Notes: generated by a model from the sequence alone, not told the origin. A stretch of DNA of 64,000 nucleotides from Candidozyma auris (GCF_003013715.1 NC_072812.1:2604001-2668000), one strand, 5' to 3'. Numbered from the stretch's first letter, positions 29,120 through 39,693 are shown. A program made the numbers and translations.

Positions 29120-31240
29120 TCATCGCTTGGCTTGATGTCTGTTGTTTCGCAAAATACGCCCGCCTTTCACATCCTTGTTGTAACAAATATCAACTGAGGG
29201 TTTTTCATCATAGATGTCACGAAGCATTCTGCTATAATACTCTACAGGCAAGCCATCATCTGAGTTGTCCGTGGCTTGATTGTACATGTAGTTAGCTGGT
29301 AAGATTGAATTCGGCATAAGCAGCCTGCCCAACTTAATTACCTCATTTGCCCAGATAGTGACTTCCGTTCTTGGGTTTTTGTACGGAATCCAACCACGTT
29401 TGCAACCTTTTGTGAGTTCCTTCACCACATGATCATTTCCCCAAGTTGCATTCCAAAGTACAGGGTCATCACCGACCTGTTCTGGGTTATTAGTCAAGCC
29501 AATAAGGTGAGAAAACACCCCAGAGATCAATGCAGCATCAGAATACCCTCCTTCCAAAAATGATACTACCTTGCCTTCTGTATGAATTTTAGCCAATTTG
29601 ACAACATCCTTAGTGAATCTAGCATAAAAGGATGTCGGTACATTTATACCATGTCTCTGCATTTGAGGATCCTCATATTCTGAGGCGTCGAGCCCAGCAG
29701 ATATAATTATAAGAGGTTTGAAGGGCGTCAATGGTGTTGGTTTTGACACAGGAGTTTTGAATTGACTTGGCTTTTTCATATACTTGTTGTATTTGGCGAC
29801 CTCTGAGATATAATTTGCAGAATCCTGCTCGTACTGCCTTCTGGCTTGGTTGAGAAACTGATTCGCTCGATTTAAAATTGCCACATACTTCGTTTGATAA
29901 TGCTTGTAAAATTCTTCTTCAGACAGCCACTCTTGTAGATGAACATTCCAAATATTGATGTCGTGATCCATTACGCACATTGAGGCATTTTTGATATTTT
30001 CTTTGGATGCAAAGCCAAGCTCAGTTGGGTAAGATTTAATGTCATGCAAAGAGAAGTAACCGACTTTAGGAAGCGATGGCTTGCATTTCCCGTTTTCGTC
30101 TCTTGTTGGATTGAGTTCCTCGTCCTTTTCATTTTTACCAAAGTCCCCTTGAAATCCACCTCGCTCCCAGCATATATCCTGGGTGCCGTCGCCGTGGTGA
30201 AGATCTATATCAAGTATAGCAACATGAGTTACACTATACCTCTGAAAGGCATACTCAGCGCCAATTTGAGCGTTGTTAAGTACACAGAAACCACTGGGGA
30301 GGCACGCATGAGAATGATGGCCAGGTGGGCGAAGGACCGCAAATGCTAAATTATGTCTCTCTGTATCAATACCATTACCAAAAATTGAGTCAATTGCTGT
30401 TTCTATTGTTCCGATAACACCCTCTAAGGCGGTGATACTTTTAGGGGTTAAATAAATGTCACCCGGATTCCACTCAGGGGGAACCTCGATTTCTTTTCTT
30501 ATAAGCTTTTCATGAGATTTTAAACACATATCGAACAAAGTCTTCGGCCACAGTTTGCCATGGACAACTCTTACATGCTTTGCGAAAATAGAGCCTTTTC
30601 TTTCAGAATTTCTTATGGAATAAAAAAAAGGATACATGGAAAGTGCTGCAGTAACACCAATGCAAGATGCAAGTAATCGTTGTGGTCTCTCAAAAATTGT
30701 CGCAAGGTATGACCTCAGAACCCAAGAACGACCAAATGCATGTTCCGTAGAATATGGTGAAAGAAGAATCAAAGTTTTATCGGCCTCGTTCAGAAATCTT
30801 GGGCTCTGTTGATTAATTTGAGGATTGGCATTCATAAATTCTGCAAAAGTTCTCTCAAATTTGCTCAATTTTAGGTCAATGAGTGGTGATGGCTCAAGCA
30901 TAGCTGCCATGCCCGGGTAGCTTTTTAAGAGTTCCCTTCTCATCAAACCCTCTACTGTTTCCGTTTCCTTGGACTCTCGCAACACAGCTTTGTTGCTTTG
31001 AACATCGTTCTCATGCTTTTGGACAATATCTATAATTTCGGCTTCCTCAATGGATTTGCTTCTCGAAATCTGTTGATCGGATTTTTGTTCATCGGAGTCG
31101 AGTTTGCCATAAACTGTACTCTGGTCTATCGTGATATCCTCAGCTTCATTCACTTCGTTCGATGGCCGAATACTAAGGGTAGTCTCAAATTGAGTTATTA
31201 ATGAGTCCTCAATTTCATCCTCACGATCGTTAGGTGGCAT
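29120..31240 (-). CDS. HOS3: Hos3-type histone deacetylase
   Basis: The product is 706 aa. Hos3 is a fungal class II-like zinc deacetylase, homodimeric and trichostatin-insensitive in S. cerevisiae, found at the bud neck. Catalytic motifs: RPPGHHSH (general-base His pair), DIDLHHGDGTQD (zinc-binding Asp and His), SLHDIKSYP and SAGLDASEYED (second zinc Asp). I start at the first ATG in the frame, 31240 (MPPNDREDE); upstream codons are open back to about 31350 but contain no ATG. The acidic N-terminal 90 residues are outside the catalytic domain. Confidence 0.95.
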   Translation of the reverse strand: MPPNDREDEIEDSLITQFETTLSIRPSNEVNEAEDITIDQSTVYGKLDSDEQKSDQQISRSKSIEEAEIIDIVQKHENDVQSNKAVLRESKETETVEGLMRRELLKSYPGMAAMLEPSPLIDLKLSKFERTFAEFMNANPQINQQSPRFLNEADKTLILLSPYSTEHAFGRSWVLRSYLATIFERPQRLLASCIGVTAALSMYPFFYSIRNSERKGSIFAKHVRVVHGKLWPKTLFDMCLKSHEKLIRKEIEVPPEWNPGDIYLTPKSITALEGVIGTIETAIDSIFGNGIDTERHNLAFAVLRPPGHHSHACLPSGFCVLNNAQIGAEYAFQRYSVTHVAILDIDLHHGDGTQDICWERGGFQGDFGKNEKDEELNPTRDENGKCKPSLPKVGYFSLHDIKSYPTELGFASKENIKNASMCVMDHDINIWNVHLQEWLSEEEFYKHYQTKYVAILNRANQFLNQARRQYEQDSANYISEVAKYNKYMKKPSQFKTPVSKPTPLTPFKPLIIISAGLDASEYEDPQMQRHGINVPTSFYARFTKDVVKLAKIHTEGKVVSFLEGGYSDAALISGVFSHLIGLTNNPEQVGDDPVLWNATWGNDHVVKELTKGCKRGWIPYKNPRTEVTIWANEVIKLGRLLMPNSILPANYMYNQATDNSDDGLPVEYYSRMLRDIYDEKPSVDICYNKDVKGGRILRNNRHQAKR

Positions 31241-31650
31241 TTGGGGATACTTTATTCCTTGAGTACGAAGCAAATCAACACCTGTGTGCGACTCAAGCTC
31301 TTGTATACATCGCGGTAAAATGATCCTACTACTTTGAGAAACTCATTCTGGATCGAGCAGAACAAAAGGTGTGTTATTATCTTTCGTTTCTCTTTTTTTT
31401 TCTTTTTTTTTATTTCACGACTACAACAACTTCAAGAGTGTCCTGTCTTGTAGTATTCGACACTAGGCTACTTCTTAAGGCGAACAAACCTAAAATTGTT
31501 TGCAAAGGTTGGTATTTGTCTATAAAAGCCGTGTAAAGAAAGACATTACTTGGCAGGCCATATGGTCGGCATGTCCAAGAAGCAATCAGAATAATATTTT
31601 CCTCCTTTTTCCACATTCTTTTTTCCTTTTTCTCATTTTAACTTTCTTTC
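31241..31650. promoter_or_regulatory. HOS3 promoter and LIP5 3' region
   Basis: 410 bp between tandem minus-strand genes. It contains a T-rich run (about 31386-31410) and no supported ORF. Confidence 0.5.
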
Positions 31651-32754
31651 TTAAATGCCAGTTCGTGGACTGTCACCAACGTTGTGTTTACGATTACGAA
31701 GCACATTCTCAATGTAAGCCTCGCCTGCTTTGTAAGATGATCTTACTAGTGGTCCGCTTGCCACGTAAAGGAACCCAAGCTCTAATGCTTTCTCTTTCCA
31801 ATACTCAAATTTCTCTGGTCGAACGTACTCCACAACTTTCATATGTCTTCTTGTAGGGCGCATATACTGCCCAAACGTGACAACATCACAATCAATGGCA
31901 CGCAAATCGCGTAAAGTTTGCATCACCATTTCGTCAGACTCGCCGAATCCTAGCATCAATGAGGTTTTTGTTACTAGTGATGGATTAGTGGATTTAGCTC
32001 TTTCGAGGATTGAAAGGGACTGCCTGTAGGTTGCTCTTCGATCTCTAACATGAGGAGTCAAAGCTTCCACCGTTTCTAAATTGTGAGCATAAACATCCAA
32101 CCCCGACTGTGCAAGAATGTCGCAACTGTTCAAATCACCTCTGAAATCGCCCCCCAAAACTTCAACTAGAATTTGGGGTGCCTTGGTTTTTATTCTCTTC
32201 ACAGTTTCGGCAAGATGATTGGCGCCTCCGTCGACGAGATCATCTCGGTCCACCGTTGTAAGAACGACGTAACCTAATCCCCAGCGACTTATTGCCTCGG
32301 CAGTGTTCTCAGGTTCATGAGGATCTGGTTTAGATGGGTTTCTGTTCGTTTTGACCGAGCAAAAGCGACAGCCTCTCGTGCAAGTATCTCCCAATAACAT
32401 GATAGTAGCAGTCGCTTCGGACTTCTTACCGCCCCAACATTCTCCAATATTTGGGCATTTTGCCTCTTCGCAGACGGTGGCTAGCTTGAGTTCTCTCACA
32501 TCCCTCTTCACAGATTGAAAAGATTTTCCTTTAGGTATTGGGACTTTGAGCCACTTCGGTAATTTCTGCTCGGGATCTAATCTTGCGGCCTCCAAGGGAT
32601 CCACAAGCATCTGTGATGCTTTGCCACTAACGAAATCATCGAACGAGGGACCCTTATTTAAAGCATCAGAAAAATGAGTTTTGCGTCTTTTTGTTTTGTT
32701 AAGCAGCAGAGAACTTACGTAAAGGCGTCTTGCAAGCGTATTTAAAATTTTCAT
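31651..32754 (-). CDS. LIP5: Lip5, mitochondrial lipoyl synthase
   Basis: The product is 367 aa. This radical SAM enzyme inserts two sulfurs into octanoyl groups on E2 and H proteins. Both iron-sulfur clusters are visible: [12 protein letters not shown] (auxiliary cluster, C-x4-C-x5-C) and CTRGCRFC (radical SAM, C-x3-C-x2-C). The C-terminal [13 protein letters not shown] contains the Ser that ligates the auxiliary cluster. An N-terminal region of about 60 residues, Arg-rich and low in acids at its start ([15 protein letters not shown]), reads as a mitochondrial targeting signal. ATG at 32754. Confidence 0.97.
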   Translation of the reverse strand: MKILNTLARRLYVSSLLLNKTKRRKTHFSDALNKGPSFDDFVSGKASQMLVDPLEAARLDPEQKLPKWLKVPIPKGKSFQSVKRDVRELKLATVCEEAKCPNIGECWGGKKSEATATIMLLGDTCTRGCRFCSVKTNRNPSKPDPHEPENTAEAISRWGLGYVVLTTVDRDDLVDGGANHLAETVKRIKTKAPQILVEVLGGDFRGDLNSCDILAQSGLDVYAHNLETVEALTPHVRDRRATYRQSLSILERAKSTNPSLVTKTSLMLGFGESDEMVMQTLRDLRAIDCDVVTFGQYMRPTRRHMKVVEYVRPEKFEYWKEKALELGFLYVASGPLVRSSYKAGEAYIENVLRNRKHNVGDSPRTGI

Positions 32755-32891
32755 TGAGACCTTAAATGTTCACATAATCTCATTATATATACGAACGATA
32801 GATCTAAATGCGGATATGCAGGCTTGACTTCTCTGTTGACTGCTCCGAACACGCTGACTTCTACAGAGCGCAATACTCGCAATCCGGATAA

Positions 32892-33737
32892 TTAGAGAAG
32901 GCGGTGAATTTCTGAGTCCTCAAATTGAGAAAGATCGGATAGGTTCTTCCACCATTTAAACAAGAACGTTTCGCAAATTAGCTTGAACCAAGGTGTGAAC
33001 ACTAGGTTGTCGTCATTGAGCATTTCCTTCAAAGAGGAGACAGTAACAAATCGGTGGTCCTTCACTTCATTGACATTAGGATCCAACGTGATCTCCTTTT
33101 GAGCTCTCAAAATAAGGATGTAGTCGATTTCATGTTCTCCCCATTTTGAGCATGCACCACTTGCTGACTTATAGTGTATTCTGGTCAAAAATTGGAAATC
33201 AGCTATGGGGCATTCCTCTGCTGAGATTCCGAGTTCATGAAATAGTTTTCTTTGCGCAGCAATCTTGGCTCCAGCGATGCCAGCTTTCAAATCGTTCAAA
33301 TCAATTTCACGATCCGTCAGGTTAATACCTAGTTCTGAGGGTACACAAAGAGGGTGTGAGCAGCAGGTGTTAGTCCACATATTTGGAAATGTGATCTTCT
33401 CATCCGCTCTTTGCTGCAAAAGGAGTTCATCGTTCTTATTGAAAAGAAATACAGAGAAGGCTCTGTGCAATAAGCCGTTCTCAATGTTCTTCATGATATG
33501 GCATAATTTCTTTGTGCCCGCCCCCACTGGTTTGTCCTCGTAATCAAGTACAATGCAGAGCTCATCCATAAGCTTGATTTGTTCTTCATCGTGTCCTTCG
33601 AATACATCCTTGTCAGAGTCCCCCAGACTCTCGGAGGACGTCGGCACACCCGATATACAACTCAATGGAGTTACCTCTGGCCATGTCTCGAGTATTTTTT
33701 TCTTATCAAAGGATTTAACAAGCTCTTGGTATGGCAT
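32892..33737 (-). CDS. IDI1: Idi1, isopentenyl-diphosphate isomerase
   Basis: The product is 281 aa (S. cerevisiae 288). It interconverts IPP and DMAPP in the mevalonate pathway for sterols, dolichol and quinones. Nudix-type fold with the catalytic Cys in NTCCSHP and the catalytic Glu in GEHEIDYIL; family start of the domain at LDYEDKPVGAGTK. The ATG at 33737 starts an N-terminal extension of about 75 residues, typical of fungal enzymes. It is divergent from BFR1. Confidence 0.97.
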   Translation of the reverse strand: MPYQELVKSFDKKKILETWPEVTPLSCISGVPTSSESLGDSDKDVFEGHDEEQIKLMDELCIVLDYEDKPVGAGTKKLCHIMKNIENGLLHRAFSVFLFNKNDELLLQQRADEKITFPNMWTNTCCSHPLCVPSELGINLTDREIDLNDLKAGIAGAKIAAQRKLFHELGISAEECPIADFQFLTRIHYKSASGACSKWGEHEIDYILILRAQKEITLDPNVNEVKDHRFVTVSSLKEMLNDDNLVFTPWFKLICETFLFKWWKNLSDLSQFEDSEIHRLL

Positions 33738-34339
33738 TATTTAATACTGCTCAAGATAAGCTAGACTCAAAATTTGAGGAAAACAAGAACACGAAACAAT
33801 CTAAGTACGCATTAGAGTAAAAAAAAACTTAAATACAGGAAAGATTTTCCTTCAAAGAATAAACCATTTCAAAGAAAAAACACAGTAGAAAAAAAAATCA
33901 AAAGACCTCAAGTTACTTGCAGCTGATGAATTATTCCAGCTTTGCATTTCCTCTTCTTTCGATTTGGGTGACATTCTCCAAGATTTCATGATTCTTGGAG
34001 AGAAATTGCAAAACAAATCTCACTGCAAAACGATTAATTTTGACAGAAGATGTAAAATACCTTCGCTATCACTGTAAATAGTTTACACAATCACCTACAA
34101 CTTAGATTGAGGTAATGTATTCGTCAAAAAAAAAAGTATCATGATAATCATTGCACTTCTATAATTCTCTTCTACTAGGAGTTCAAAGCTTAGTAGTTTA
34201 GGAGCGCGAAAATATTGAGATGGTGCACTCTGTGCAATCTTTCAATCAAAAGGGAAGCAATTATTTTCCTGCACTATGGTCTTTTTATTTGCGTTGTCCA
34301 GATTGAAAAATTATTTCTTCAATATTGAGCTACTTCAAG
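33738..34339. promoter_or_regulatory. divergent IDI1/BFR1 promoter region
   Basis: 602 bp, A/T-rich with several A-runs near IDI1. A strong dyad lies at 33975-34001. I find no exact TCGTATA sterol-response element, so Upc2 control of IDI1 is not supported here. Confidence 0.55.
33975..34001. repeat. 27-bp dyad, 9-bp perfect arms
   Basis: TCTCCAAGA (33975-33983) and TCTTGGAGA (33993-34001) are exact reverse complements around a 9-nt centre that itself contains TCATGA. It may be a hairpin in a leader transcript or a site for a dimeric regulator of IDI1 or BFR1. Confidence 0.55.
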
Positions 34340-35644
34340 ATGTCGAATGTCACACGCGGAAAGAAATTCATAAAGCGTCCTGATGATGCCCCGGTGAAGA
34401 AGGAGATAGAGAACTTAAAATCTGATATCAAGAACTTAGACTCAACTGCAGCAGAAATCAATGCCCTGCTTGACCGCTTGAAACTTGACTCTGCGACCGT
34501 CGAGAAGAGAAAGGCATTACAGGGTGAGATGAAGGAAATCATCGCCAAGCAGAGCGCCTTCAAAACTGAGAGGTCTGCTATTCAGTCACAAATCAAAAAC
34601 GTGGAGGAACAAATGAAGAGAAAAATAGCTGAAATTCAAAGGTTGACAGGCAAGACAAGCTTCCGATCGGTGGCGGAAATTGATGCTAGAGTGAAATCAT
34701 TAGAGGATTTAATTGGATCTGGAGATTTGAAGCTCGCCGAGGAAAGAAGATACGTTAAGGAAATGACCTCCTTACGTAAGTTGCGGAAGGATTTTGCTGA
34801 GGTGGACGCACAACAAAGCTCAATTGACAACGACAAGAAAAAGATAACCGAACTCAAGGAGCAAGTCGGCAAAATTGGAAATAGGGAAATTCAATCTCGC
34901 TTCGAGACTATCCAAAAGGAATTAGACGAGATCAATACTTCAAGCAAGTCCATTTACGATCAAAGATCGCAATTGATGGACAAGCGTTCTGAGTTGAGAA
35001 AGTTGAAGGACTCTAAGTATGACCAGATACGCAAATTGAAGTCCGATTTTGATGTCGAGTTTGCTAAATTTAAAGAGCAATTGTCCGAAGAGAAAAAGAA
35101 GAGAGATGCTGAATGGAAAGCGAAACAAGAAGAGGAGAGGCAAATCAAACGTAAGGAGGAAGCAAAGAAAAAGTTGGAGGAGGCTTCAGTTCCTGCATTT
35201 GCCAGTGAAATCAATGAAATTCATGGGTTATTGTCTTATTTTGATCCTTCGTACAAAAAGCCACAAAAGAGCATCCTTGCCAACGTGACAAATCTGTCCT
35301 TTGATGCGAAGACGAACATCAGAAAAGTTGAAATGCCGGAGGATGTTGTGGTTTTGAAAAAAGAGCAGCAATCATTCTATGAGGGATCTGCAACAAAAAA
35401 ATCGAAGAAGAAGAATACTAGATCTAAAAACTTCACCGTGGAGCCAGATGTGATTGTTTCTTTGTCAAATCTTGCAATTCCCCTACCAGTTAAACTGGAG
35501 GATGTGGTCAAAACTATAGAAACTTTGAAGAGCACATTGAGAGCCTTAGAAGAAAAGCGAGATGAACAGACTCAAAAAAATATTGAGAAAGCCAAAGAGG
35601 AGATCGCGAAATTGAATGAAGAGGCAAACGTTGAAGGGGCCTAA
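34340..35644 (+). CDS. BFR1: Bfr1-type mRNP protein
   Basis: The product is 434 aa, almost wholly coiled coil and rich in Lys and Glu. Bfr1 associates with polysomes and mRNP granules at the ER and was found as a multicopy suppressor of brefeldin A sensitivity. Shared features: a GKKFIKRPDDAPVK start, long heptads (about 15-270), a proline-containing break (SVPAFASEINEIHGLL) and a Lys-rich patch (TKKSKKKNTRSKN) before a final helix. I use the ATG at 34340; the frame runs 15 bp further upstream without an ATG. Confidence 0.9.
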   Translation: MSNVTRGKKFIKRPDDAPVKKEIENLKSDIKNLDSTAAEINALLDRLKLDSATVEKRKALQGEMKEIIAKQSAFKTERSAIQSQIKNVEEQMKRKIAEIQRLTGKTSFRSVAEIDARVKSLEDLIGSGDLKLAEERRYVKEMTSLRKLRKDFAEVDAQQSSIDNDKKKITELKEQVGKIGNREIQSRFETIQKELDEINTSSKSIYDQRSQLMDKRSELRKLKDSKYDQIRKLKSDFDVEFAKFKEQLSEEKKKRDAEWKAKQEEERQIKRKEEAKKKLEEASVPAFASEINEIHGLLSYFDPSYKKPQKSILANVTNLSFDAKTNIRKVEMPEDVVVLKKEQQSFYEGSATKKSKKKNTRSKNFTVEPDVIVSLSNLAIPLPVKLEDVVKTIETLKSTLRALEEKRDEQTQKNIEKAKEEIAKLNEEANVEGA

Positions 35645-35867
35645 ATGTGCATGTTGAATTCAGGCTAAATCCTAAACGCATTGTACTCATTATATAAGAA
35701 CAAATATTTTAATATTCATTTTACCTCAGCACTCTATTCCATTCATCGTAACCAATGAGATATGTTCTTTATAATCCGTATGTTTATGCTACTGCCATTA
35801 TTATCATAGTTCTATTTTGTGAAAAGGGAGTGTACATAATTTTTCTGGAGATGAGTTTGATCGTTTG

Positions 35868-36893
35868 ATGTACCATCGAACAATCATGACGAAGACTGAT
35901 AGATTTCAAGCTTCCATATGTATGCCATCAACCGCTCTTAGGCACTGCAATGCTACAAATTTGTCGCAGGCCACTAATATTGCGTATCAAATAGCGAGAG
36001 CAGCATCCATCTATAATGTGATGGAGGTGATTGTGTTGGATATTCCACATCAAGTACCCAGATCCAAGTCAAAAGAACAAGCGCCAGCGCTTCAGGGGAA
36101 CCAAAAAAAATTTTTTTCTTCGAAGGAATATGAGGAAGAGACAGAGCAAAAGTCCGATAAGAGTCGTGACGCTGTTATCCTTGCTACTTTGCTACAGTAT
36201 TTCGTTACACCACCCTATTTGGTAAAGCATGTGTTCAAGCCCAGTGACAGAGCGTTTCTCAAACATGCCGCAAAGCTTCCTAAAATAACCACCCTTCCCT
36301 TCATGACAGCAAATACAATTGGCCGATTCAAGGAAGGCTTGGCCATTCCGAAGCATACCCCGAAGGTACATAAAAAAGGGAAGAAGTTGAGTGCTCAGAA
36401 AAAACTCAAAGTGACGAAGTTTGTAAATGTGGGATCAGCAAAACCGCTCACTCTCAATGAACAAGAGGTCCCAGTTCATGTTCGCGTGACAGTCGACACA
36501 TTACAAAAAAAGGTCGTCAGTCCACATGAAGCATATAACCACGGAGGAAATTCTCTGCCTGGGTATTTGGTACGCTATGCTCAATCAATTAGCTCAGTCT
36601 ACACCGAGCTGTGTGTTACTGATGGCTACACGCAAACTGCGATCGTCGATGCTGACAATTATTTCTTAAAAGATTGTGGCCAAGAAATTCCGATGTATCA
36701 ACCGAAGAAAGCAGAAAGTCTTCTTCTTTTGATAGGTAACTGGCAAGATTTTGAGAGAAATGCCGTGCATGATCCAAACGTTTCTAGTGTTGTCGACGTA
36801 ATTGACAGTAGAATACCTGTACCCTATGCTACCAGAATTGAAGATGCGGCCCTCATTTCTCTTACGAAAATGTTTGATAATACTGATAGGTAA
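35868..36893 (+). CDS. SPOUT-type RNA methyltransferase homologue (YGR283C/YMR310C family)
   Basis: The product is 341 aa from the ATG at 35868; a second in-frame ATG at 35886 (MTKTDRFQASICMP) is an equally plausible start. The family (human C9orf114/SPOUT1) is nuclear or nucleolar and carries a trefoil-knot SAM-binding fold. Visible blocks: early ATNIAYQIARAASIYNVMEVIVLD, the middle YFVTPPYLVKHVFKP, then HGGNSLPGYLVRYAQSIS, and a late LLLIGNWQDFE, consistent with an inserted OB-like region. The exact RNA target is not readable from the sequence. Confidence 0.85.
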   Translation: MYHRTIMTKTDRFQASICMPSTALRHCNATNLSQATNIAYQIARAASIYNVMEVIVLDIPHQVPRSKSKEQAPALQGNQKKFFSSKEYEEETEQKSDKSRDAVILATLLQYFVTPPYLVKHVFKPSDRAFLKHAAKLPKITTLPFMTANTIGRFKEGLAIPKHTPKVHKKGKKLSAQKKLKVTKFVNVGSAKPLTLNEQEVPVHVRVTVDTLQKKVVSPHEAYNHGGNSLPGYLVRYAQSISSVYTELCVTDGYTQTAIVDADNYFLKDCGQEIPMYQPKKAESLLLLIGNWQDFERNAVHDPNVSSVVDVIDSRIPVPYATRIEDAALISLTKMFDNTDR

Positions 36894-37150
36894 AATAATT
36901 TAAATCATATCTTGTGTACAACAGCTAGGGCGCCCAGTGGTAATTGCAGAAGGTGAAGTACGTTCAAGTAAACAAATAAAAGACTTCTCGCGCGACGCTT
37001 TTACTGGTAGCTGGCCTGTAAGAAGGGGAAAATCTAGACCAATCATCACGTGATGTAACTAAAAATACATCTACTCATGTTTTGCTCTCATGGACCACTC
37101 ATTCGTTAAAACGTACTACTTTTTCCTTTTGATAGTTCCATACAATTAAA

Positions 37151-38123
37151 ATGAAATTTAACATTTTTGCAGCAGCCACTATTTTTACATCTACGGTAGC
37201 TGGCCTTGGCGATGTATGTTTCACGATTTTCTTTACTGTATCAAATATTAACATGTTAGTTGGCATTTAGTTTAGGAGTAAAGGACAATTCTGGCAACTG
37301 CAAAACAGCCGATGAATACAAACAAGACTTTTCGGTATTATCCTCCCACTCAAAAATAGTTAGAACTTATGCTGTTTCTGACTGCAACACTTTGGAAAAT
37401 TTGGGTCCGGCGGCAGAAGAAGCTGGTTTTCAAGTTATGTTCGGAATTTGGCCAACTGATGAAGCCCATTTCGGTGCGGAGAAGGAGGCATTGAAAACTT
37501 TCTTGCCTAAGATTTCCAAGTCGACCGTCAAAGTTTTTACAGTTGGCTCGGAGGCCTTATACAGAGATGACATGTCGGCTTCCGATTTGGCTAACGCTAT
37601 CAATGAGGTGAAACAACTCTTGTCCGAGATCAAGGACAAGAATGGCGAGTCTTACAAAGATGTTCAGGTAGGAACAGCCGACTCGTGGAATGTTCTCGTA
37701 GATGGCGGTTCGTTACCAGCTATCAAGGCTGCAGATTTCGTTTTCGCCAATGCGTTCTCCTATTGGCAGGGTCAAACGAAGGAAAACGCCTCTTACTCTT
37801 TCGTGGATGATATTATGCAGGCTTTGCAAACAATTCAGACCGCAAAGGGATCCACTGATTTAGGAAATTTTTGGGTTGGTGAGACTGGATGGCCAACACA
37901 AGGAACGCATTTCGAGGCCAGTGAGCCTAGCGTGGAGAATGCCAAGAACTACTGGAAGGAAGCCATTTGTGCCATTCGTGCATGGGGAGTTAATGTTTGC
38001 GTTTTTGAAGCTTTTGATGAAGCATGGAAACCAGATACATCTGGTACTAGTGATGTTGAGAAATATTGGGGTGTTTGGGAGGAAAACTATTCTCTCAAAT
38101 ATCCATTGTCTTGTGAGTTTTGA
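37151..38123 (+). CDS. BGL2: Bgl2-type GH17 cell-wall glucanosyltransferase (two exons)
   Basis: This secreted GH17 enzyme acts on beta-1,3-glucan in the wall. Exon 1 is 37151-37213 (signal peptide MKFNIFAAATIFTSTVAG), exon 2 is 37260-38123; joined 308 aa, against 313 in S. cerevisiae Bgl2. The junction reads GLGDLAFSLGVKDNSGNCK, matching the family. Catalytic glutamates are expected in VGSEALYR and VGETGWP. The C-terminus GTSDVEKYWGVWEENYSLKY is Bgl2-like, with no GPI signal. Without the intron the gene appears to start at a TTG and to lack a signal peptide. Confidence 0.95.
37214..37259 (+). other. spliceosomal intron of the BGL2-type gene (46 nt)
   Basis: Donor GTATGT at 37214, TATTAAC branch variant at 37246-37252, acceptor TTAG ending at 37259. 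It separates the signal-peptide exon from the enzyme. Confidence 0.9.
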
Positions 38124-38424
38124 TACATGCTAACAGGCGCTAAATGTGTGAGGATTCTCAAGAGCAACCTTTTTTTTTTACACGATTTTCAAAATTTTCG
38201 ATCCTTCTAGATTATACCATGAATGAAGAAATTAGATAAAGCGAGAAGTGTAGGCTTGATCGGGATCCCAAACATCTTGTGGCGCTCAGTATTTTAGGTA
38301 AGGCAATACTTATCATTCTCGAAGGGGCTTTTATCATAAATGTGCAGTATCGATTGCATACTGAGCAATCAGCCAAATCATAGAACTTGACTCTGTCATT
38401 AATCGAACTCTTCTGTATATCACC
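38124..38424. other. intergenic BGL2-SSH4
   Basis: 301 bp with a T-run at about 38170-38180. Nothing else noticed. Confidence 0.5.
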
Positions 38425-39693
38425 ATGAGCTATAATCTTTTGATCGTTCGAACCCTACCCTTAGCGATCAGCATACATGCTTGGCCACTTCCTCGCTCAA
38501 GAAATGATGGTTCGACCAATTTAGTGTCAGCTGCTGAGGGGGGTGACGGGACAACTCTCTTCATAGTCACCACAGTGTTTCTATCACTCACGCTAATAAT
38601 CATGCTATTAGTCGCCGTTTTTGTGATGATTAACCGTCTCAACACTGCCAGTGAAGAAGCTCTTATTCATGAAGAAGAGAATCAGGCCTATCTTGAACTA
38701 AATCTGGATGAGCAAGAGCTATATTTCCAGTCTAGGGAGTACCTTGCAGCCAATCCATATTTCAGAGGTGATCTTGCATTAAGTCAGAACCTCAGCATCC
38801 AAGAAAAGGGAATACGTGCTTGGGAATTTGTGAAGGATTACATGCTAACGAATAATGACCTTCTTATTGTTAATCGGTTCGAGCTAAATTTTTTTAAAAA
38901 GCTTGAGTGTTCGACACAGACAAACCTACCGATCCCGATGACAAACGATGTCTACTATTTTGAGTGTAAAGTGTACTCTTTGCCCAGCCCTTCAGAAACT
39001 ACAATCTCGATTGGATTGAGTCTGAAACCATACCCATGGTTTCGTCTACCAGGTAGACATGCCTATTCCGTTAGCTACGACAGTGATGGTTATAGAAGGC
39101 AAAACCAGCCCTTTTCACCGCGCGGCGACCCGCCATTTCCCTCTCTAATCGAGGGTGACGTTGTTGGTATAGGATATCGTGTTAGATCGGGCACGATATT
39201 TTTTACTCGCAATGGAAAAAAATTGAGTGAACTGAAAATTGGTGGTCACATCAAAAATTTTAAAATCCCTCAAGAAGGACAGCTATTCCCGATAGTCGGA
39301 GCAAACAATTTGTGTTCAGTGCATGTCAACATCGGGCAACTCGGTTTCGTCTTCATCGAAGGAAATGTAAAGAAATGGGGTTTTGCTCCTTTAGAGGGGA
39401 ACGGACCTGCACCCCCAGCGTACAAGAAGTTCAACTCTGACATACTTCTCGAGCGGTCTGAAATTGATGATGATAATGATTTGACGGATCGGGAGAACGA
39501 CTTTCCACCGGACTTTTGGGACATTCATACGGAACAAAATGAAGGATGCACTTCCAATCAAGACAAATTTAGCTACAACGCCTACGAAGAGGAGCAGTCG
39601 GACGATGAAAGAATCACGATGAATAGCTTGATTCCTTCCAAACCACCAAGTTATAACTCGAATGAGCCAATAACTACAAACGAGACTACTTGA
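38425..39693 (+). CDS. SSH4: Ssh4/Ear1-type SPRY membrane adaptor for Rsp5
   Basis: The product is 422 aa. Ssh4 and Ear1 sit on endosomes or vacuoles and recruit the Rsp5 ubiquitin ligase to membrane cargo. One membrane helix (residues about 41-67, LFIVTTVFLSLTLIIMLLVAV) is followed by a SPRY domain (about 150-315; ISIGLSLKPYPWFRLPGRH, VGIGYRVRSGTIFFTRNGKKL). Two PPxY motifs that would bind Rsp5 WW domains are present: PPAY at 330-333 and PPSY at 407-410. Which of the two S. cerevisiae paralogues is closer is not decidable; length is below both. Confidence 0.9.
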   Translation: MSYNLLIVRTLPLAISIHAWPLPRSRNDGSTNLVSAAEGGDGTTLFIVTTVFLSLTLIIMLLVAVFVMINRLNTASEEALIHEEENQAYLELNLDEQELYFQSREYLAANPYFRGDLALSQNLSIQEKGIRAWEFVKDYMLTNNDLLIVNRFELNFFKKLECSTQTNLPIPMTNDVYYFECKVYSLPSPSETTISIGLSLKPYPWFRLPGRHAYSVSYDSDGYRRQNQPFSPRGDPPFPSLIEGDVVGIGYRVRSGTIFFTRNGKKLSELKIGGHIKNFKIPQEGQLFPIVGANNLCSVHVNIGQLGFVFIEGNVKKWGFAPLEGNGPAPPAYKKFNSDILLERSEIDDDNDLTDRENDFPPDFWDIHTEQNEGCTSNQDKFSYNAYEEEQSDDERITMNSLIPSKPPSYNSNEPITTNETT

